From Saprolegnia diclina VS20 (lineage: Eukaryota; Oomycota; Saprolegniomycetes; Saprolegniales; Saprolegniaceae), in assembly GCF_000281045.1 (NCBI RefSeq), contig NW_008246124.1:68906-92360 (forward strand): 23,455 bases of DNA. The letters are read 5' to 3'. Below, piece by piece: positions 10,333 to 20,424 of this stretch. How positions within the stretch are numbered: the first letter of the stretch is position 1; each line of letters starts with the position of its first letter. The translations under genes and the position numbers were made by a program. The notes below the pieces were generated by a model that was not told the DNA's origin, did no database searches, and saw nothing but the letters and a program-made list of their open reading frames with translations.

Positions 10333-11542
10333 TTAGGACTCGACTTCGGTCGCGTGCCACGCGTCCATTCGCTGCTTTCTTCGCATCGGAGCGCAGCTGG
10401 TGATGAGCGACGAAGCTGGTGTCGGCTTTGTCAAGGCGAGAAGCAGCTTTGCTTCGCCTCGGAGCTCGGGGTAGTCCCACACAAACCCTAGCTCTTCCAG
10501 CTGCGCGCGGCGGTCGATCGTCGTGGTTCGAAACCGAATGTTGGTGATCGCTTGGCCGAGTTTGAGTCCCCACATGGGTCGCGGCCACGGCAGCGTCGGC
10601 GGAACGACAAAGTCTTGGGGCACGAGGAGGTTGCCGTGCAGCTCCTTGTAGAGCTCCATCGCACGCACTTTCATATCCCAACTCGACTCGTGGCTGTCCC
10701 AGACAAACCTAATGCGTGTCTTGTAAGAGCCGCCAACAAATGCGACCCGCGTACCCCAGCGCGTCGAGCTGGCGCCGGCGGTGTAGCGTGAGACTCCCCG
10801 CGCGGCAGCGTAGATCATGCACCGCTCGGCCAAGCTTGAGGCCCCAGCAGGGCGGCGGCCAGAGCGGCGAGGCTTCTGGCACCTTGAACTCGAACGGCAC
10901 GGCAACGTGGTGGAAGAGCGACGCGAACGCTGCCAGCGCCTGCAGCTTAATCTGGAACACGAGCTCCTGACTGTCCCAGACAAAGCCGAGATCGTCGAGC
11001 GTTTGCTTCCGAGAGGGCGAGAGCGACGCGGCGCGCGATCGTAGGTTCGTGACGGCGACGCCAAGCTTGGTGCCGCGGACGTCGAGCGGCCAGACGTCCG
11101 AGGTCTCTGGCACGACAAATTCATACGGCACCGCCACATGACCATAGAGGTCCTTGTACGTGCGCAGCGCACAGAGCCGAAGGACCCAGCTGTGCTCCTT
11201 GGGGTCCCATACAAATCCAAGCAAGTCTAATTCGTCGACGACGCTGCGAGGCAGGAGCTTGGCGGCGTAGTGCTTGCGGAGCTTGGCGACGTCCAGGACG
11301 CGCCTATGCAGCGCCGGCGGCCATGGCGTCTCGGCCGGTACCACGAAGCGCGACGGCAGTGTCGTGAACTCGGACGTCGGCGCTTGCAGTTGCCGGACGA
11401 TCGCTATGACGTCGACATAGGTCCGCAGGTCTTCGCCCAGAAGCGCGCGCATGATGAGTGGCACAAGTGGGTGCACAAAACCGGATTCCGCGTATCTTTT
11501 ACCGGATGACCTGTGCATCTCGATATTCTCGCGGAACACCAT
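10333..11542 (-). CDS. Helicase-associated (HA) repeat protein, no helicase
   Basis: Two-exon minus-strand gene: exon 1 11542-10755, intron 10754-10709 (46 nt), exon 2 10708-10333, product 387 residues. It contains about four repeats of roughly 75-80 residues, each with a helical stretch, a 'VAVPxEFVVPE..PWP' loop, 'GxKLGxAVxNLRxR', and the closing signature LGFVWD. The intron falls inside the Gly codon of the third LGFVWD and splicing restores that motif, which supports the model. The repeats resemble the helicase-associated domain (Pfam HA) found in bacterial and stramenopile proteins, and arrays without any helicase core are seen in oomycete genomes. Function is unknown; nucleic-acid binding is a family-based guess. 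The first repeat is divergent and a fifth is cut short at the basic C-terminus. The start is uncertain: Met9 or Met31 are alternatives. Confidence 0.68.
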
Positions 11543-11850
11543 TCGATTATAGAGGTTTAATAGCTAAATACACGCCACTCTAGCTGTGAACGCAGCAATG
11601 TGCTGGAATGCACTCGCATGGGACAAGCTGCTTGGACCGACTGAATATGCTTGGGTGCAATAGGCATTGGAAATCTGCTCACAGATACATGTACGGCTGT
11701 CGTTGCGGTCTACGAGAGACGCAATGCTCTGTAAAGTTGCGTGCGAATAGCTGGTCTAAAGTTGCGTGTGAATAGCTAGTCTAAGAATCCCATGGGCAAT
11801 TCAGCTGCCAGACGGAACATCTATTACACAATCAGCAACATTGAAGAGCG
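11543..11850. promoter_or_regulatory. Divergent promoter region
   Basis: This 308-bp spacer separates the start codons of the HA-repeat gene (-) and the membrane-protein gene (+) and must carry both promoters. It holds the 25-bp tandem repeat at 11733-11782. I found no perfect Inr/FPR pair for either gene, so both starts remain less certain than those of the GH72 or AAAP genes. Confidence 0.45.
11733..11782. repeat. 25-bp tandem repeat, two copies
   Basis: Two adjacent 25-bp units (11733-11757 and 11758-11782) begin AAAGTTGCGTG and end with TCT; they differ at two positions (C/T and G/A). The array ends 68 bp before the ATG of the membrane-protein gene. Confidence 0.8.
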
Positions 11851-13952
11851 ATGCAGCGACTGGCAACTGCGCTGCTGCTCCTAAGTAGCAGCCTCGTCAC
11901 GGTCGGCGGCAGCAACGAGACGCACGTGCGCTCGCACCGGCCCACCGCGCCGGTCCGCTCCGAGACGCCGGCGCCCACGTACCCGACGCGCCCGCCCGCC
12001 TCGAGCGACGACGCTCTCTACCGCTGCCACGAGCTGCCGCGCATCTGCAGTCCGCCACCAGACGACAAGACCGACGCCTGCAGGATGCTCTTTCCCGACT
12101 GCTTCCGCCAGCCAGCCATCGTCGTTTCGACCAACGCATCGGGCTCGCTCGATGGACGAGTTCCATGTTGCGACCGCGTGCAGCTGCTCAACGCACTCAC
12201 GGCGCTACCCGAGACGCAGCTGTGCTTGACCACGTCCAACCTCTCAATCCTCTCGCTGCTGTATGGCAACCGCCTCGAGCGCGACCAAGTCCACGCCTTC
12301 AACCGAACGGCCGCTTGCCAGAGCTTTGCGGCCGCGTTCACGTCGGCGGTCGCGGCCATGGCACCGTGCTCGATCGAGGGCCGCCTTGTCCATGGCGAGC
12401 GCTACAGCGGAGCTAGCTTCGAAGACTTTGTTGAGCGGCTCCTGGGGTATGTCAACGTTGCCTATGCGCCAACGTACGACGATGCGCCGGCGCTCGCCGC
12501 CGTGCACGCGTTCCCGAGCGACGCGCTGCTCCACGTGGGCATGGACCCGCGCCTTGGCCTTGGCCCGTTCCTCGTCTTGCTGCTCGAAGGGGTCCTCGTC
12601 TGTCTCTGCGTCGCCACGCTTTTCTGGTTCGTCCGGACCGCGTGCGAGGCCAACCCGTATGCGACTGTCTTGTACGACGCGACCTTGCGCGGTACTCCAT
12701 GCCTTGGCTTTGGCTCTTGTAATGGTGAGGCTCATGGCGCGTAGGAATCGCGGTCGTCGGTGTCCTTTCGTTTCTGGTCCAGCGCTGTCTGCTCTGGGAG
12801 CTCATCCCGCTGAATGGGCCTACGCACCATGGTCTCCTCGTTGTCCAAGACGTGCTCTGGCTTGTCGTGCTCGTCCACGCTGCGCAGACGGCGGTCGTGA
12901 GCTGGCGCGTGTTTGGGGCGCACCACCGTCGGTGCGCCCTCGCCGGCCGGTCGCTCAAGGATTTCGTGTCGGTCGCCACCAACGACGGGCTCGTGACCGC
13001 CGACAACCGCGTGCCACGCCGGTTCCACGAAGGCGTCGACTACTTCTTGCTCCGACACCTCTTCCTACAAGCGCATACGCTCCCCACAACATTCCAGTTT
13101 GATGTGTACCTCAACCACGTCGAGGCCGCGACGCTCGTCGAGCTTTTGCCGCTGCCGTGGTGGAGCTGGCCCGTCCTCGTCGCTGTCTACGCGAGCTTCC
13201 TCGGGATTGCAGACGGCGTTACGCATCCATCGTGGTCCTCAGCGACAGTGGACGAAATGGCTCGGCTGGCGCCGCAAGTCTGGCGGCCGGATGTCGCTGC
13301 AGCCCGCATCTACGTCTTGCTTGCCTATCTGAGCGTCGCACTCCTTCTTACCGTGGCGGTCGCCTGGTACCTCTACAAAGTCGCGTCCGGCCTCCTTCTC
13401 CAAGCGTGTGACATCATCAACGAGCTCAACATGGCCTCCAAGATCGAGTCGCTTCAGGTGCTCGCATCGCGTGGTGACGGAGGTAGCGTCACGGCCAAGG
13501 ACGTGGTCGCGTCGCTGACGTCCATGGAGCATCTCTCCGAGTCGCTTTTGGAGGCGCCGGAGGTGCTGCCAAGCCGCCTCGTGCAAATGCCGTCGTGGAG
13601 TCGGTCGTCGCTGGCATTGGTCGTTCGCCTAACGTTGGTGCTGCCCGTGCTCTTCCTGGCATTGCTCTGGGACTGCCTCCTCCTCCTTGCTTCGGCGCCG
13701 TGGTGGTACCGCTGTGCGCTTGGGTCGCTTCTGCTTGTCCTCGCAGTTGTATCGACGGTGCTTTTGCCGCTGCTGGCGCTGCAGCTGGGCACCGTTGTCG
13801 GCGTCGCGTGTCCGGACCGCCACCAAGTGCTCAATGCGCTCTCCGCGTCGATTCTTCGCCTTCGCGAACACGCACTGCAACTCAAGGCAACGAGCGCCGC
13901 GACGATTGTGCTCAGCCCAACCCCCCAGTCGTGCAGCACAGCACGATGCTAG
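11851..13952 (+). CDS. Orphan multi-pass membrane protein with Cys-rich ectodomain
   Basis: Two exons, 11851-12691 and 12745-13952, with a 53-nt phase-1 intron; the product is 682 residues. Residues 1-20 form a signal peptide. The first 230 or so residues form an ectodomain rich in Pro and Thr at its start, with nine cysteines and four N-glycosylation sequons (NET, NAS, NLS, NRT). Around seven to eight hydrophobic segments follow, including a segment with FLVLLLEGVLVCLCVATLFW just before the splice, two directly after it (IAVVGVLSFLV and VLWLVVLVH), a pair around residues 430-530, and a Leu/Val-rich hairpin near the C-terminus. A soluble loop containing an Asn/Glu/Lys-rich helical stretch (NELNMASKIESLQ) precedes the last pair. 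I recognise no family; receptor or transporter are both possible. Splicing avoids a stop at 12742 and both sides read in strong coding codon usage. Confidence 0.75.
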
Positions 13953-14167
13953 TTAGTAGATATCAAGTCGACTAAAATCGTTCACACAGTACATCAACGC
14001 TTGCAGAATGTCGACTGCGTCGTCTCTTGTGGTCCGACGAGTGGCGAATAGCAGAGTCTTTGGAGCGAGGACTGAATTTCTAGTAAAGATTGCTATGCAA
14101 AAAGATATCTATGACCTTGGGGTAGGGTCCGCGACGAAACGCTTCGTGCGCTATTCTAAGGGCGTCC

Positions 14168-17068
14168 ATGATGACCGAGGCCGACGTCGACCTTGTCCGA
14201 GCGCTTCCGGCGACACCAAGCCGTCTCTCGCTGGACTTGACCAAGCTGGATGCTACCTCGCCTCGCAAGCTGCTCAAGAAGCTCCAGCGCCGGGCCCCTC
14301 GCAACTTGAAGGAACATTTTCGGGCGCTGGACGTCGATGGCAGCGGTACAATCGAGCCTAAGGAGCTGCATTCGATGCTGCAGCAACAAGGCTTTTCGCA
14401 GTCCGAGAGCAATTCGATTCTCAAGCTGCTGGACCCCGAGGGTCGAGGCCACGTCCGGTACCACGATTTCTTCAGCGCCGTCCACAGACCGTCGCCCGCC
14501 GTGGTGCGCAACGATATATCGCCCGACGCCGCACTCGCCCGCGTCCGGTCGCTCGTCACGACCAAGCACGAGCATTTGCAGCGCGCCTTTCGCCAGTACG
14601 ACGCCAACCATGACGGTATTTTGTTCTGGACGAATTGGTGCAGACGCTCAACGAAGGTTAGGACACATTGACAAGACCGAATTCGAGAGCTGCATGGCAG
14701 CGTGGGGAGTACATCCAGCGGACGTTGCGACGCTGCAAAAGGCGTTTGATCCAACCGACGTTGGTGCCATCGACTACAAGCGCTTCTTGCACGTTGTCGA
14801 CGGCGGCGATCGGGACCAGACCGAGCTCGCGAACCTGCACTTGCCCCAACACGGTCAAAACAAGGGCAGAAAGACCCGCAAGCCGGGGATCGAACCGGCA
14901 CCCGATGGTTCCAAAGGGCAAAGTGGGCCCAAGACCAAGGCCCAGCTGCTGCACCACCTGCGTACGACGGCCAAGGTGGCCAACCCCAAGGATTTTTTTC
15001 GAAAGTACGACGCCGATGGCAACGGAACGCTCGAGCAGCGCGAGATTGTCTCGTGCCTCGCGTCACTCGGGTGGAACGAGCAAGATACCGAGGGGCTCCT
15101 GCGGGTATTAGACCCCCACAGTGCGGGGGCGGTCGCGTATGCTAGCTTTTTCGACAACGTCACGGCCATCGACGCGCCGGTCGTCACGACAAAGTCTGTC
15201 GACGCGTCGTTCCATACGGTCGTCGAGATGCTCGCTGCCAAGGCCAAGCACATTCACCACCTCTTTCGGCGGTTTGACGTCGACGGCGACGGTGCCCCGT
15301 CGCATGATGACGTCATCTTCTGACGTGGCATCACCGTAGGCACGATCGACTTGACAGAATTTCACACGTGCTTGAGCCACCTCGGCGTGCTGCCCGTGGA
15401 CGCGGCCAACGTCGTCGCCAAGTTTGATCCGAACCAGACGGGCATCATCGACTTTGGTCAGTTCCGCGCCGCGGTGCTTCACCATGACACGGCGTCCGAG
15501 TGGGCGCCGCTGCACTTGGTGGCGGAAAAGACGGTCGGCGTCAAGCAATTTCCCGCCAAACACAATCATAAAAGCCCCGTGTTTACCTCGGAAGCGGTCC
15601 CGTCGGTGCCGGCGACACTGCATGCGCATTACCTCGAGCGACTGCGACTCAAACACAGTGACTTGCGCGTGGCGTTTCGCAACTATGACAAGAAGAAGCT
15701 CGGTCGCCTCGATCGCCGCGCCTTTGAAGCGTGCCTCAAGAGTGTTGGGGGGCGACCAGAAGACATTGCCGCCGTCTGGGCGCATCTCGCGGGCGACGAT
15801 GACGCGGTGCCGTTCCATAGCTTTGCACAGAGCCAAACCGTGGCGCCTCCGTCGCCAACCAAACTCCAGCACAAGCAAGGCCTTCGTGCTCACGTCATGG
15901 ATTCTCACAAAATAGTTGGCTAGTTTTTTTCCACTTCAACTCCCACCAACATCGCCGCGGGCCAACGAACGGCACGCCGTTCAAACCCAGGTCGTTGCGA
16001 GGGGTAGGGTCCACAGCTCACGCGATCGTAGGCTCTGGATACGCTCCAGAAGAAGACAAAGGTGTCGTCCAAAGCGCTGCGAGCCCTCTACCGCGCGTGC
16101 GACCCGGACGCCGTTGGTGTGTTTGCCAAGGTACGGATACCTCCGGGAAATTCCGCTTTGAAATGACATGCGACCAGGAACGCTTGCGACACGAGATGCA
16201 AGCACAACTAAAGCTCTCTCCCGACCAAGTCGACACGCTCTTGCGGCATATGCCGTCGCAGATGGAGGAACGTGATCTCGCCGCGTGCCTCTATAAGTCG
16301 TCACCCTATGTACCATTGTCGGGGTCGAAGTGCATCCCACCATGGAAGTAGGTGGGTGCCGCTCGGCTGCACTTCAAAGACGCCCAGCGTCTCTTGCGCC
16401 TCGAAGAGACGCACCCCAAGCAGCTTCGAGCGCTCTTCCGCACGATGGACGAAGACAAGACCAACCAAGTCGTCCACACGTGTCTCGTAATCACCGCCTC
16501 AGTACTTATTCCGAGTTGGGACATGAAACACTAGACCTCGTCGGCGCTCAGTGGCGCGCTCAAGAACGCGTTTGGCGTCGAGATCCCGCCCGAGCGCCTC
16601 GCCGCGTTGATACCACCTGTCGCCACCTACAGCCAAGTGCTGCAAGCCGCCCACGCCGCCGTCACAGCCGAGCCGCACGAGACTTCGTCGCCGATCGATT
16701 TTCATGGTCGGCTCTTGGGCTGCCGCGCGCTCCTCTGTCCGCGCGCAACGAGCGACCCTTCTTTCTTGGGCCACGACATGCGCCCGCGGGACAACGCGGC
16801 TGCGATGCGGCGGTCGTTCCCAGGACCCTCGGACGCCGCTGGACTCGACTCGGCAGGCTTTCACGCCCGCTGCAGTGCTTTGCACATCGACACAACCGCG
16901 CAAGATACACCAATGGACCGTGACGTGGCGCCGCGATGGAAGCTCAAGGCCGTCGACGGCGCCCACGAAAAGGTCGGTCTCGGAGGCGGCCGAAAGCGCA
17001 TGGCCGCGCGCAACATAGAGCACGATCACAAAATGCGCTCGCTACTGGCGCACGACGCGTCGTCATGA
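14168..17068 (+). CDS. Multi-EF-hand calcium-binding protein
   Basis: Large EF-hand array. Preferred exons: 14168-14615, 14662-15291, 15340-15893, 16032-16130, 16178-16309, 16352-16486, 16535-17068, giving 843 residues. Canonical loops begin at residues 55 (DVDGSGTIEPKE), 145 (DANHDGHIDKTE), 266 (DADGNGTLEQRE) and 355 (DVDGDGTIDLTE). Each is followed about 34 residues later by a degenerate partner (89, 179, 300, 389; pattern DPxxxGxxxY/F). Further hands at 476, about 511, 568, about 602 and 654 have lost most calcium ligands. The first two introns split the sixth-position Gly codon of loops 145 and 355. The C-terminal 150 residues are basic and lack EF-hands. The junction 15851-16031 is not resolved: either one 138-nt intron (15894-16031) or two introns with a small exon 15924-15990. 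It is probably a calcium sensor or buffer; partners are unknown. Met2 is an equally good start. Confidence 0.78.
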
Positions 17069-17087
17069 CACGTCATTAGGTCATAGA
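17069..17087. other. 19-bp gap between convergent stop codons
   Basis: Only 19 bp separate the TGA of the EF-hand gene (17066-17068) from the TAA of the SUMO-protease gene (read on the minus strand at 17090-17088). There is no room for separate 3' UTRs, so the two transcripts must overlap at their 3' ends. Confidence 0.75.
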
Positions 17088-19957
17088 TTAGACGTTGGTG
17101 ACACTCGTCGTATCCTCGTCTTCGTCTTCGTCATCGTCGTCGTCTATCGTAACATGGTTGTCGGCCGTCGAGGCGGGGGAGACCGCGGCGGGACTCAACG
17201 CATCGCTTATGACGTCCGGCGTGTTGGCTGGCTCGGGCGTCATCTTCTCGGTCTCGGAATCTTGGCTCTCAGGGGACTCCATGGCGTTAGGTAAAGCGTC
17301 TATCTGCGACTCTTCTTGCTGATCCTCAGCAACTGCCGTCGATGCCATCTCGTCGTCGTCGTCGTCGCCGGTCGTGGCGGCCACCTTGTCATCGTCGCCG
17401 TCGTCAGTCGTGGCCGCCGCCTTTTCGGCGATGTCAGTCTCGGAGCTGGCTTCCTCCACCGACGAGATTGAGAGCTGCTCCAGTTCGGTGCTGGGTGTCT
17501 TGGTCGCATTGATCTTGATCTGCTCATACTGACGGGCAAGGTCGTCCAGGTTGGTTCGCATTGACGTCCGCGTCGCCTCGACCGTCGCCGCGTCGTACGT
17601 ATCACTGCGGATCAGGTTGGAGAGCTTGGCCTCCACCATGCTGTCGTCTACGCCAAAGTCGGTGCGTTGACCGCGCAGACTGTCGTATGCGTCGAGGAGC
17701 ATGTGCGCGCTCAGTAGCATGTGCACGCCACAGTCGAACGAGTTGATTTGCTGGGGCGACTTGACAGCGAAACGGGCAAACGCAGACGGGTCCCACCCAT
17801 CCTCCGTGCCGTGCTTCTTCTTGAAGACGGCGCCGAGGTACGCAAGGAGCGGCGACCACACCTCGCCTCGTCGGTGCGCGCCGCTCATCGAGTCGAGCAG
17901 CGTGAGCACGGGCGGGAGGCGTCGGTCGGCTTTCGGCAGTGCAGCCATACCCAGGTTAAAGATGACCACGAGGCTCCAGTGGTTGCTACACAGTACAAGC
18001 TGAGTTGTCGACAAGAGAAAATACACTGTTTGTACCGAATGTTGATGGGCACAACAACCACTTCCTTGGAAAAGAGGTCGTCATAGCTGTACCACGACGC
18101 GACCGACCCGCCGGTCGTCAGCGCGGGAAAAAAAAGCGCGCCAAAACAGAGACAGTACGGTTTGGTCGACGTGCACGGACCCGCTTGTAGCCACCTAATC
18201 TCAGAGACAATAAGCAGGTCGGACAATGGATACCAAGGGTGTACTTGAAGTAAAAGTCGATCAGGTTGTCGTTCAGGTACACCTCGGGCTCAAGGCGATC
18301 CAGGTCTTCTTCGGTGATGGAAATCACATCGAGGTTCGCCGGGGGCAGCGGGTACACGACCACGACTTTGCTAGCGACGCGGGGTCGGCGCCCGCTCTGG
18401 CGCGTCTTGCGCGGCTTGGTGGTCGTGGTCGTTGTCGGCGGTGGTGGCAGACTCGCTACGTGCAGCTTGCTACCGAGCGTTGCGGACCGCAGTAGCTGGC
18501 TCTCGGACCGTCGCGGTGTCGCGCCATCCCGCCACGCCGCCACGTCAACGAGGTACTTTTGTGCTTGGCCGGCGAGTAGGCTATGCAGACAGAGATGAGA
18601 GCGGCTGTCGTGACGCAGGATGCATCAGAATGACATACATCTTTTTGGCGACGACGTGCGGGAAGCGCCGCTTGAACGCATTGAAAAATGAGAGCAAAGC
18701 ATCCGGGTCGCGTGGGATTGCTACGATAAACTTGGTCGCGTCGAGCCGAAACACGTTGTTGCGCGTGGCGCTAATGGCGAGAAACGAAGGGACGTCGGGC
18801 TTCATCGAGGCAAACATGCTACGGCGACCAGGAGCATGACGATCAGGATGCAAGTCGAGAAGGACGTACAGCAGCTGCGCAATCTGGCTCACGTACAGCT
18901 GACTGTCGCTCCACGAGAGGCGTTGGGTTTCGAGACGGAGCTCCGTCGGCGGCATCTCGTTGGCGCCAATGTTGAGCGACACGCAGGCCAACAGCGTGGG
19001 CTCGTCGACCATTGGCGACGATGTGGCCTCTGCGTCCTCGCCATCTTCGTCTTCGTCGGATGAAAAGCTGATGGGCTTGTCGGCCGACCCGGACGACTTG
19101 GTCGCTGCCCGCGTCGAGCTGTACGGTTTGACGGTTGGCAAGTGGTTCGGGCTGGCGAACGAAGCAACCGCCGGGCGCCGTCGCTCATACAGCACCGACG
19201 TCTTGTGCGCCTTGCTGCGCCACTCGTCCATGGGCGCAGCTGCCTTGGGCTTGTTGTCCAAGCATGGCCGCTTCTTGGGCCGAGTATCTGCCTTGAGCTG
19301 GTCCTCCATGCTCGCGTAGTGGCCGGCGGTCGCGCGCTCGAGAACGGACGACGTTGTCGTTGTCGAGAAGACGGGTCGCATCGCTGGCTTTGTCGCGTAC
19401 TCTGCGAGTGATCCCGAGATCTTGCCAGAGTACTTGGGAGCCTATGCACGCCACGAAGATGAATCATGCGAGCGCGCTGCAAAATCACGAACCGTCGAGT
19501 TTGTCGACGAGCCCATGATGGCTTGGCCCGGCACGATCCTTGATGGCACTGTCTTGCTGCGCTGACGGCTTGCCGGCTCCATGGGCAATCGTGGTTTCAC
19601 GACTGCTTTGGTTACCGAGTAAAAAGGGCGGTCGGGCTTCGACGGTGTCTGGTCAAAGCTGGTCGTTGGTGCTTCGTTGTCCCAGCGACGGTCGCGCTTC
19701 TTGCGCTTCGCATCCTCCGTGTCGGGCGGCGGCCTGGTCGATATCTTCTTGCGCGTCAAGGGCTCGTACGTCATTGACCTGGGGATATGGCTTGCTATCG
19801 TCGTCGTCGTCGTCGAGCGCGAAGCCAGCCCATACCGCTTCTTGGAGGCCTTCTCCGGGGTATCGAGGAGGTCCATGGTCTCCAGGAGGTCCGGTCGGAG
19901 CTTCCCGGCCGACGCGGGCTGCCACGCCGGGACGTCGCCATCGATCCGGTCGTCCAT
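17088..19957 (-). CDS. Ulp1/SENP-type SUMO protease (peptidase C48)
   Basis: Minus-strand cysteine protease expected to mature SUMO or remove it from targets. Exons: 19957-19493, 19441-18639, 18580-18245, 18194-18036, 17985-17088; introns are 51, 58, 50 and 50 nt; product 886 residues. The catalytic domain begins at VYLNDNLIDFYFKWLQ (about 523-538) and continues through ALFFPALTTGG. The active site is intact: His590 (NHWSLV), Asp619 (LLDSM), Gln667 and Cys673 (QINSFDCGVHM). The N-terminal 290 residues are basic, Ser/Thr-rich and probably disordered; about 290-425 look folded and may correspond to the PH-like region seen before the protease domain in SENP6/7-type enzymes (tentative). The C-terminal tail is extremely acidic, ending in VTIDDDDDEDEDED before TTSVTNV, which fits a SUMO-interacting motif. 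The first intron is a multiple of three and carries an in-frame stop. Met is chosen at 19957 because no ATG lies upstream in frame. Confidence 0.88.
17351..17369. repeat. GTC trinucleotide repeat
   Basis: A short CGT/GTC microsatellite encodes an Asp run (GDDDDDE) in the acidic tail of the SUMO protease. Similar imperfect triplet runs encode the terminal Asp/Glu tract at 17116-17145 and a Thr run at 19798-19815 in the same gene. Confidence 0.6.
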
Positions 19958-20033
19958 GCCCGCGGTCTCGCGCGGTCCCACTTGCAAATATTGCGAGAGC
20001 TTGGGCAATATTCCTATTATTATTCAATATTCT

Positions 20034-20049
20034 AGAAAAATAAAATGAA
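20034..20049 (-). promoter_or_regulatory. Possible Inr of SUMO protease gene
   Basis: On the minus strand TTCATTTT (20049-20042) matches YTCANTYY, followed by a T-rich ATTTTTC that only loosely fits the flanking promoter region. It would give a leader of about 90 nt before the ATG at 19957. Confidence 0.35.
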
Positions 20050-20142
20050 TTTCAGCTCGTACCTCTTGCATTGTGTAACGTGAATACAACATCTTTATTT
20101 TATTATCCATTCCATTTTAGACCAATCAGCGCTCAAATAAAA

Positions 20143-20424
20143 ATGGCTCGGAAGTCCACCATCCGGACCAAGCTCGAGCGAGCTGCAGCTTCATGGAGGT
20201 CTTCGATCGATCGTCACGTCGCTTCCGGCATCGAACATGCTGCTACGTCCAGAGGTGACGATGGCTTGTCCACGAAGATTGTCGGCGGCCATGGCAGGAA
20301 GGCTGTGGCAGGAGCGTGCGAAGGCGATGTGCATGCGTGCCACCTGTGCTGGGACCATGGCCACCCACCATTCGCCACCCTACATGCTCTAGTCTACGCT
20401 GCTAAAGATGAAGAGGAATGGTAG
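20143..20424 (+). CDS. Weak small ORF (93 residues)
   Basis: Open frame from an ATG in the context AAAATGG to a TAG at 20422-20424. The product starts MARKSTIRTKLERAAASW, is basic at the N-terminus, includes a CHLC-DHGH cluster that loosely resembles a metal-binding motif, and ends in an acidic EEEW. Codon usage is only moderately GC3-rich, weaker than in the confident genes. It lies between divergently and convergently oriented genes with about 185 bp upstream and 230 bp downstream. A CCAAT sequence occurs about 20 bp before the ATG. No family recognised; it may be chance or the first exon of something degraded. Confidence 0.33.
   Translation: MARKSTIRTKLERAAASWRSSIDRHVASGIEHAATSRGDDGLSTKIVGGHGRKAVAGACEGDVHACHLCWDHGHPPFATLHALVYAAKDEEEW

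Noticed and set aside
10552-11509. Plus-strand frames opposite the HA-repeat gene
   Set aside because: They are shadows of the minus-strand repeats, which restore LGFVWD after splicing and have the better codon usage.
12692-12744. Stop codon at 12742 as the end of a separate 297-residue protein
   Set aside because: A GT..AG intron removes it and joins two frames that both encode hydrophobic membrane segments with strong coding bias.
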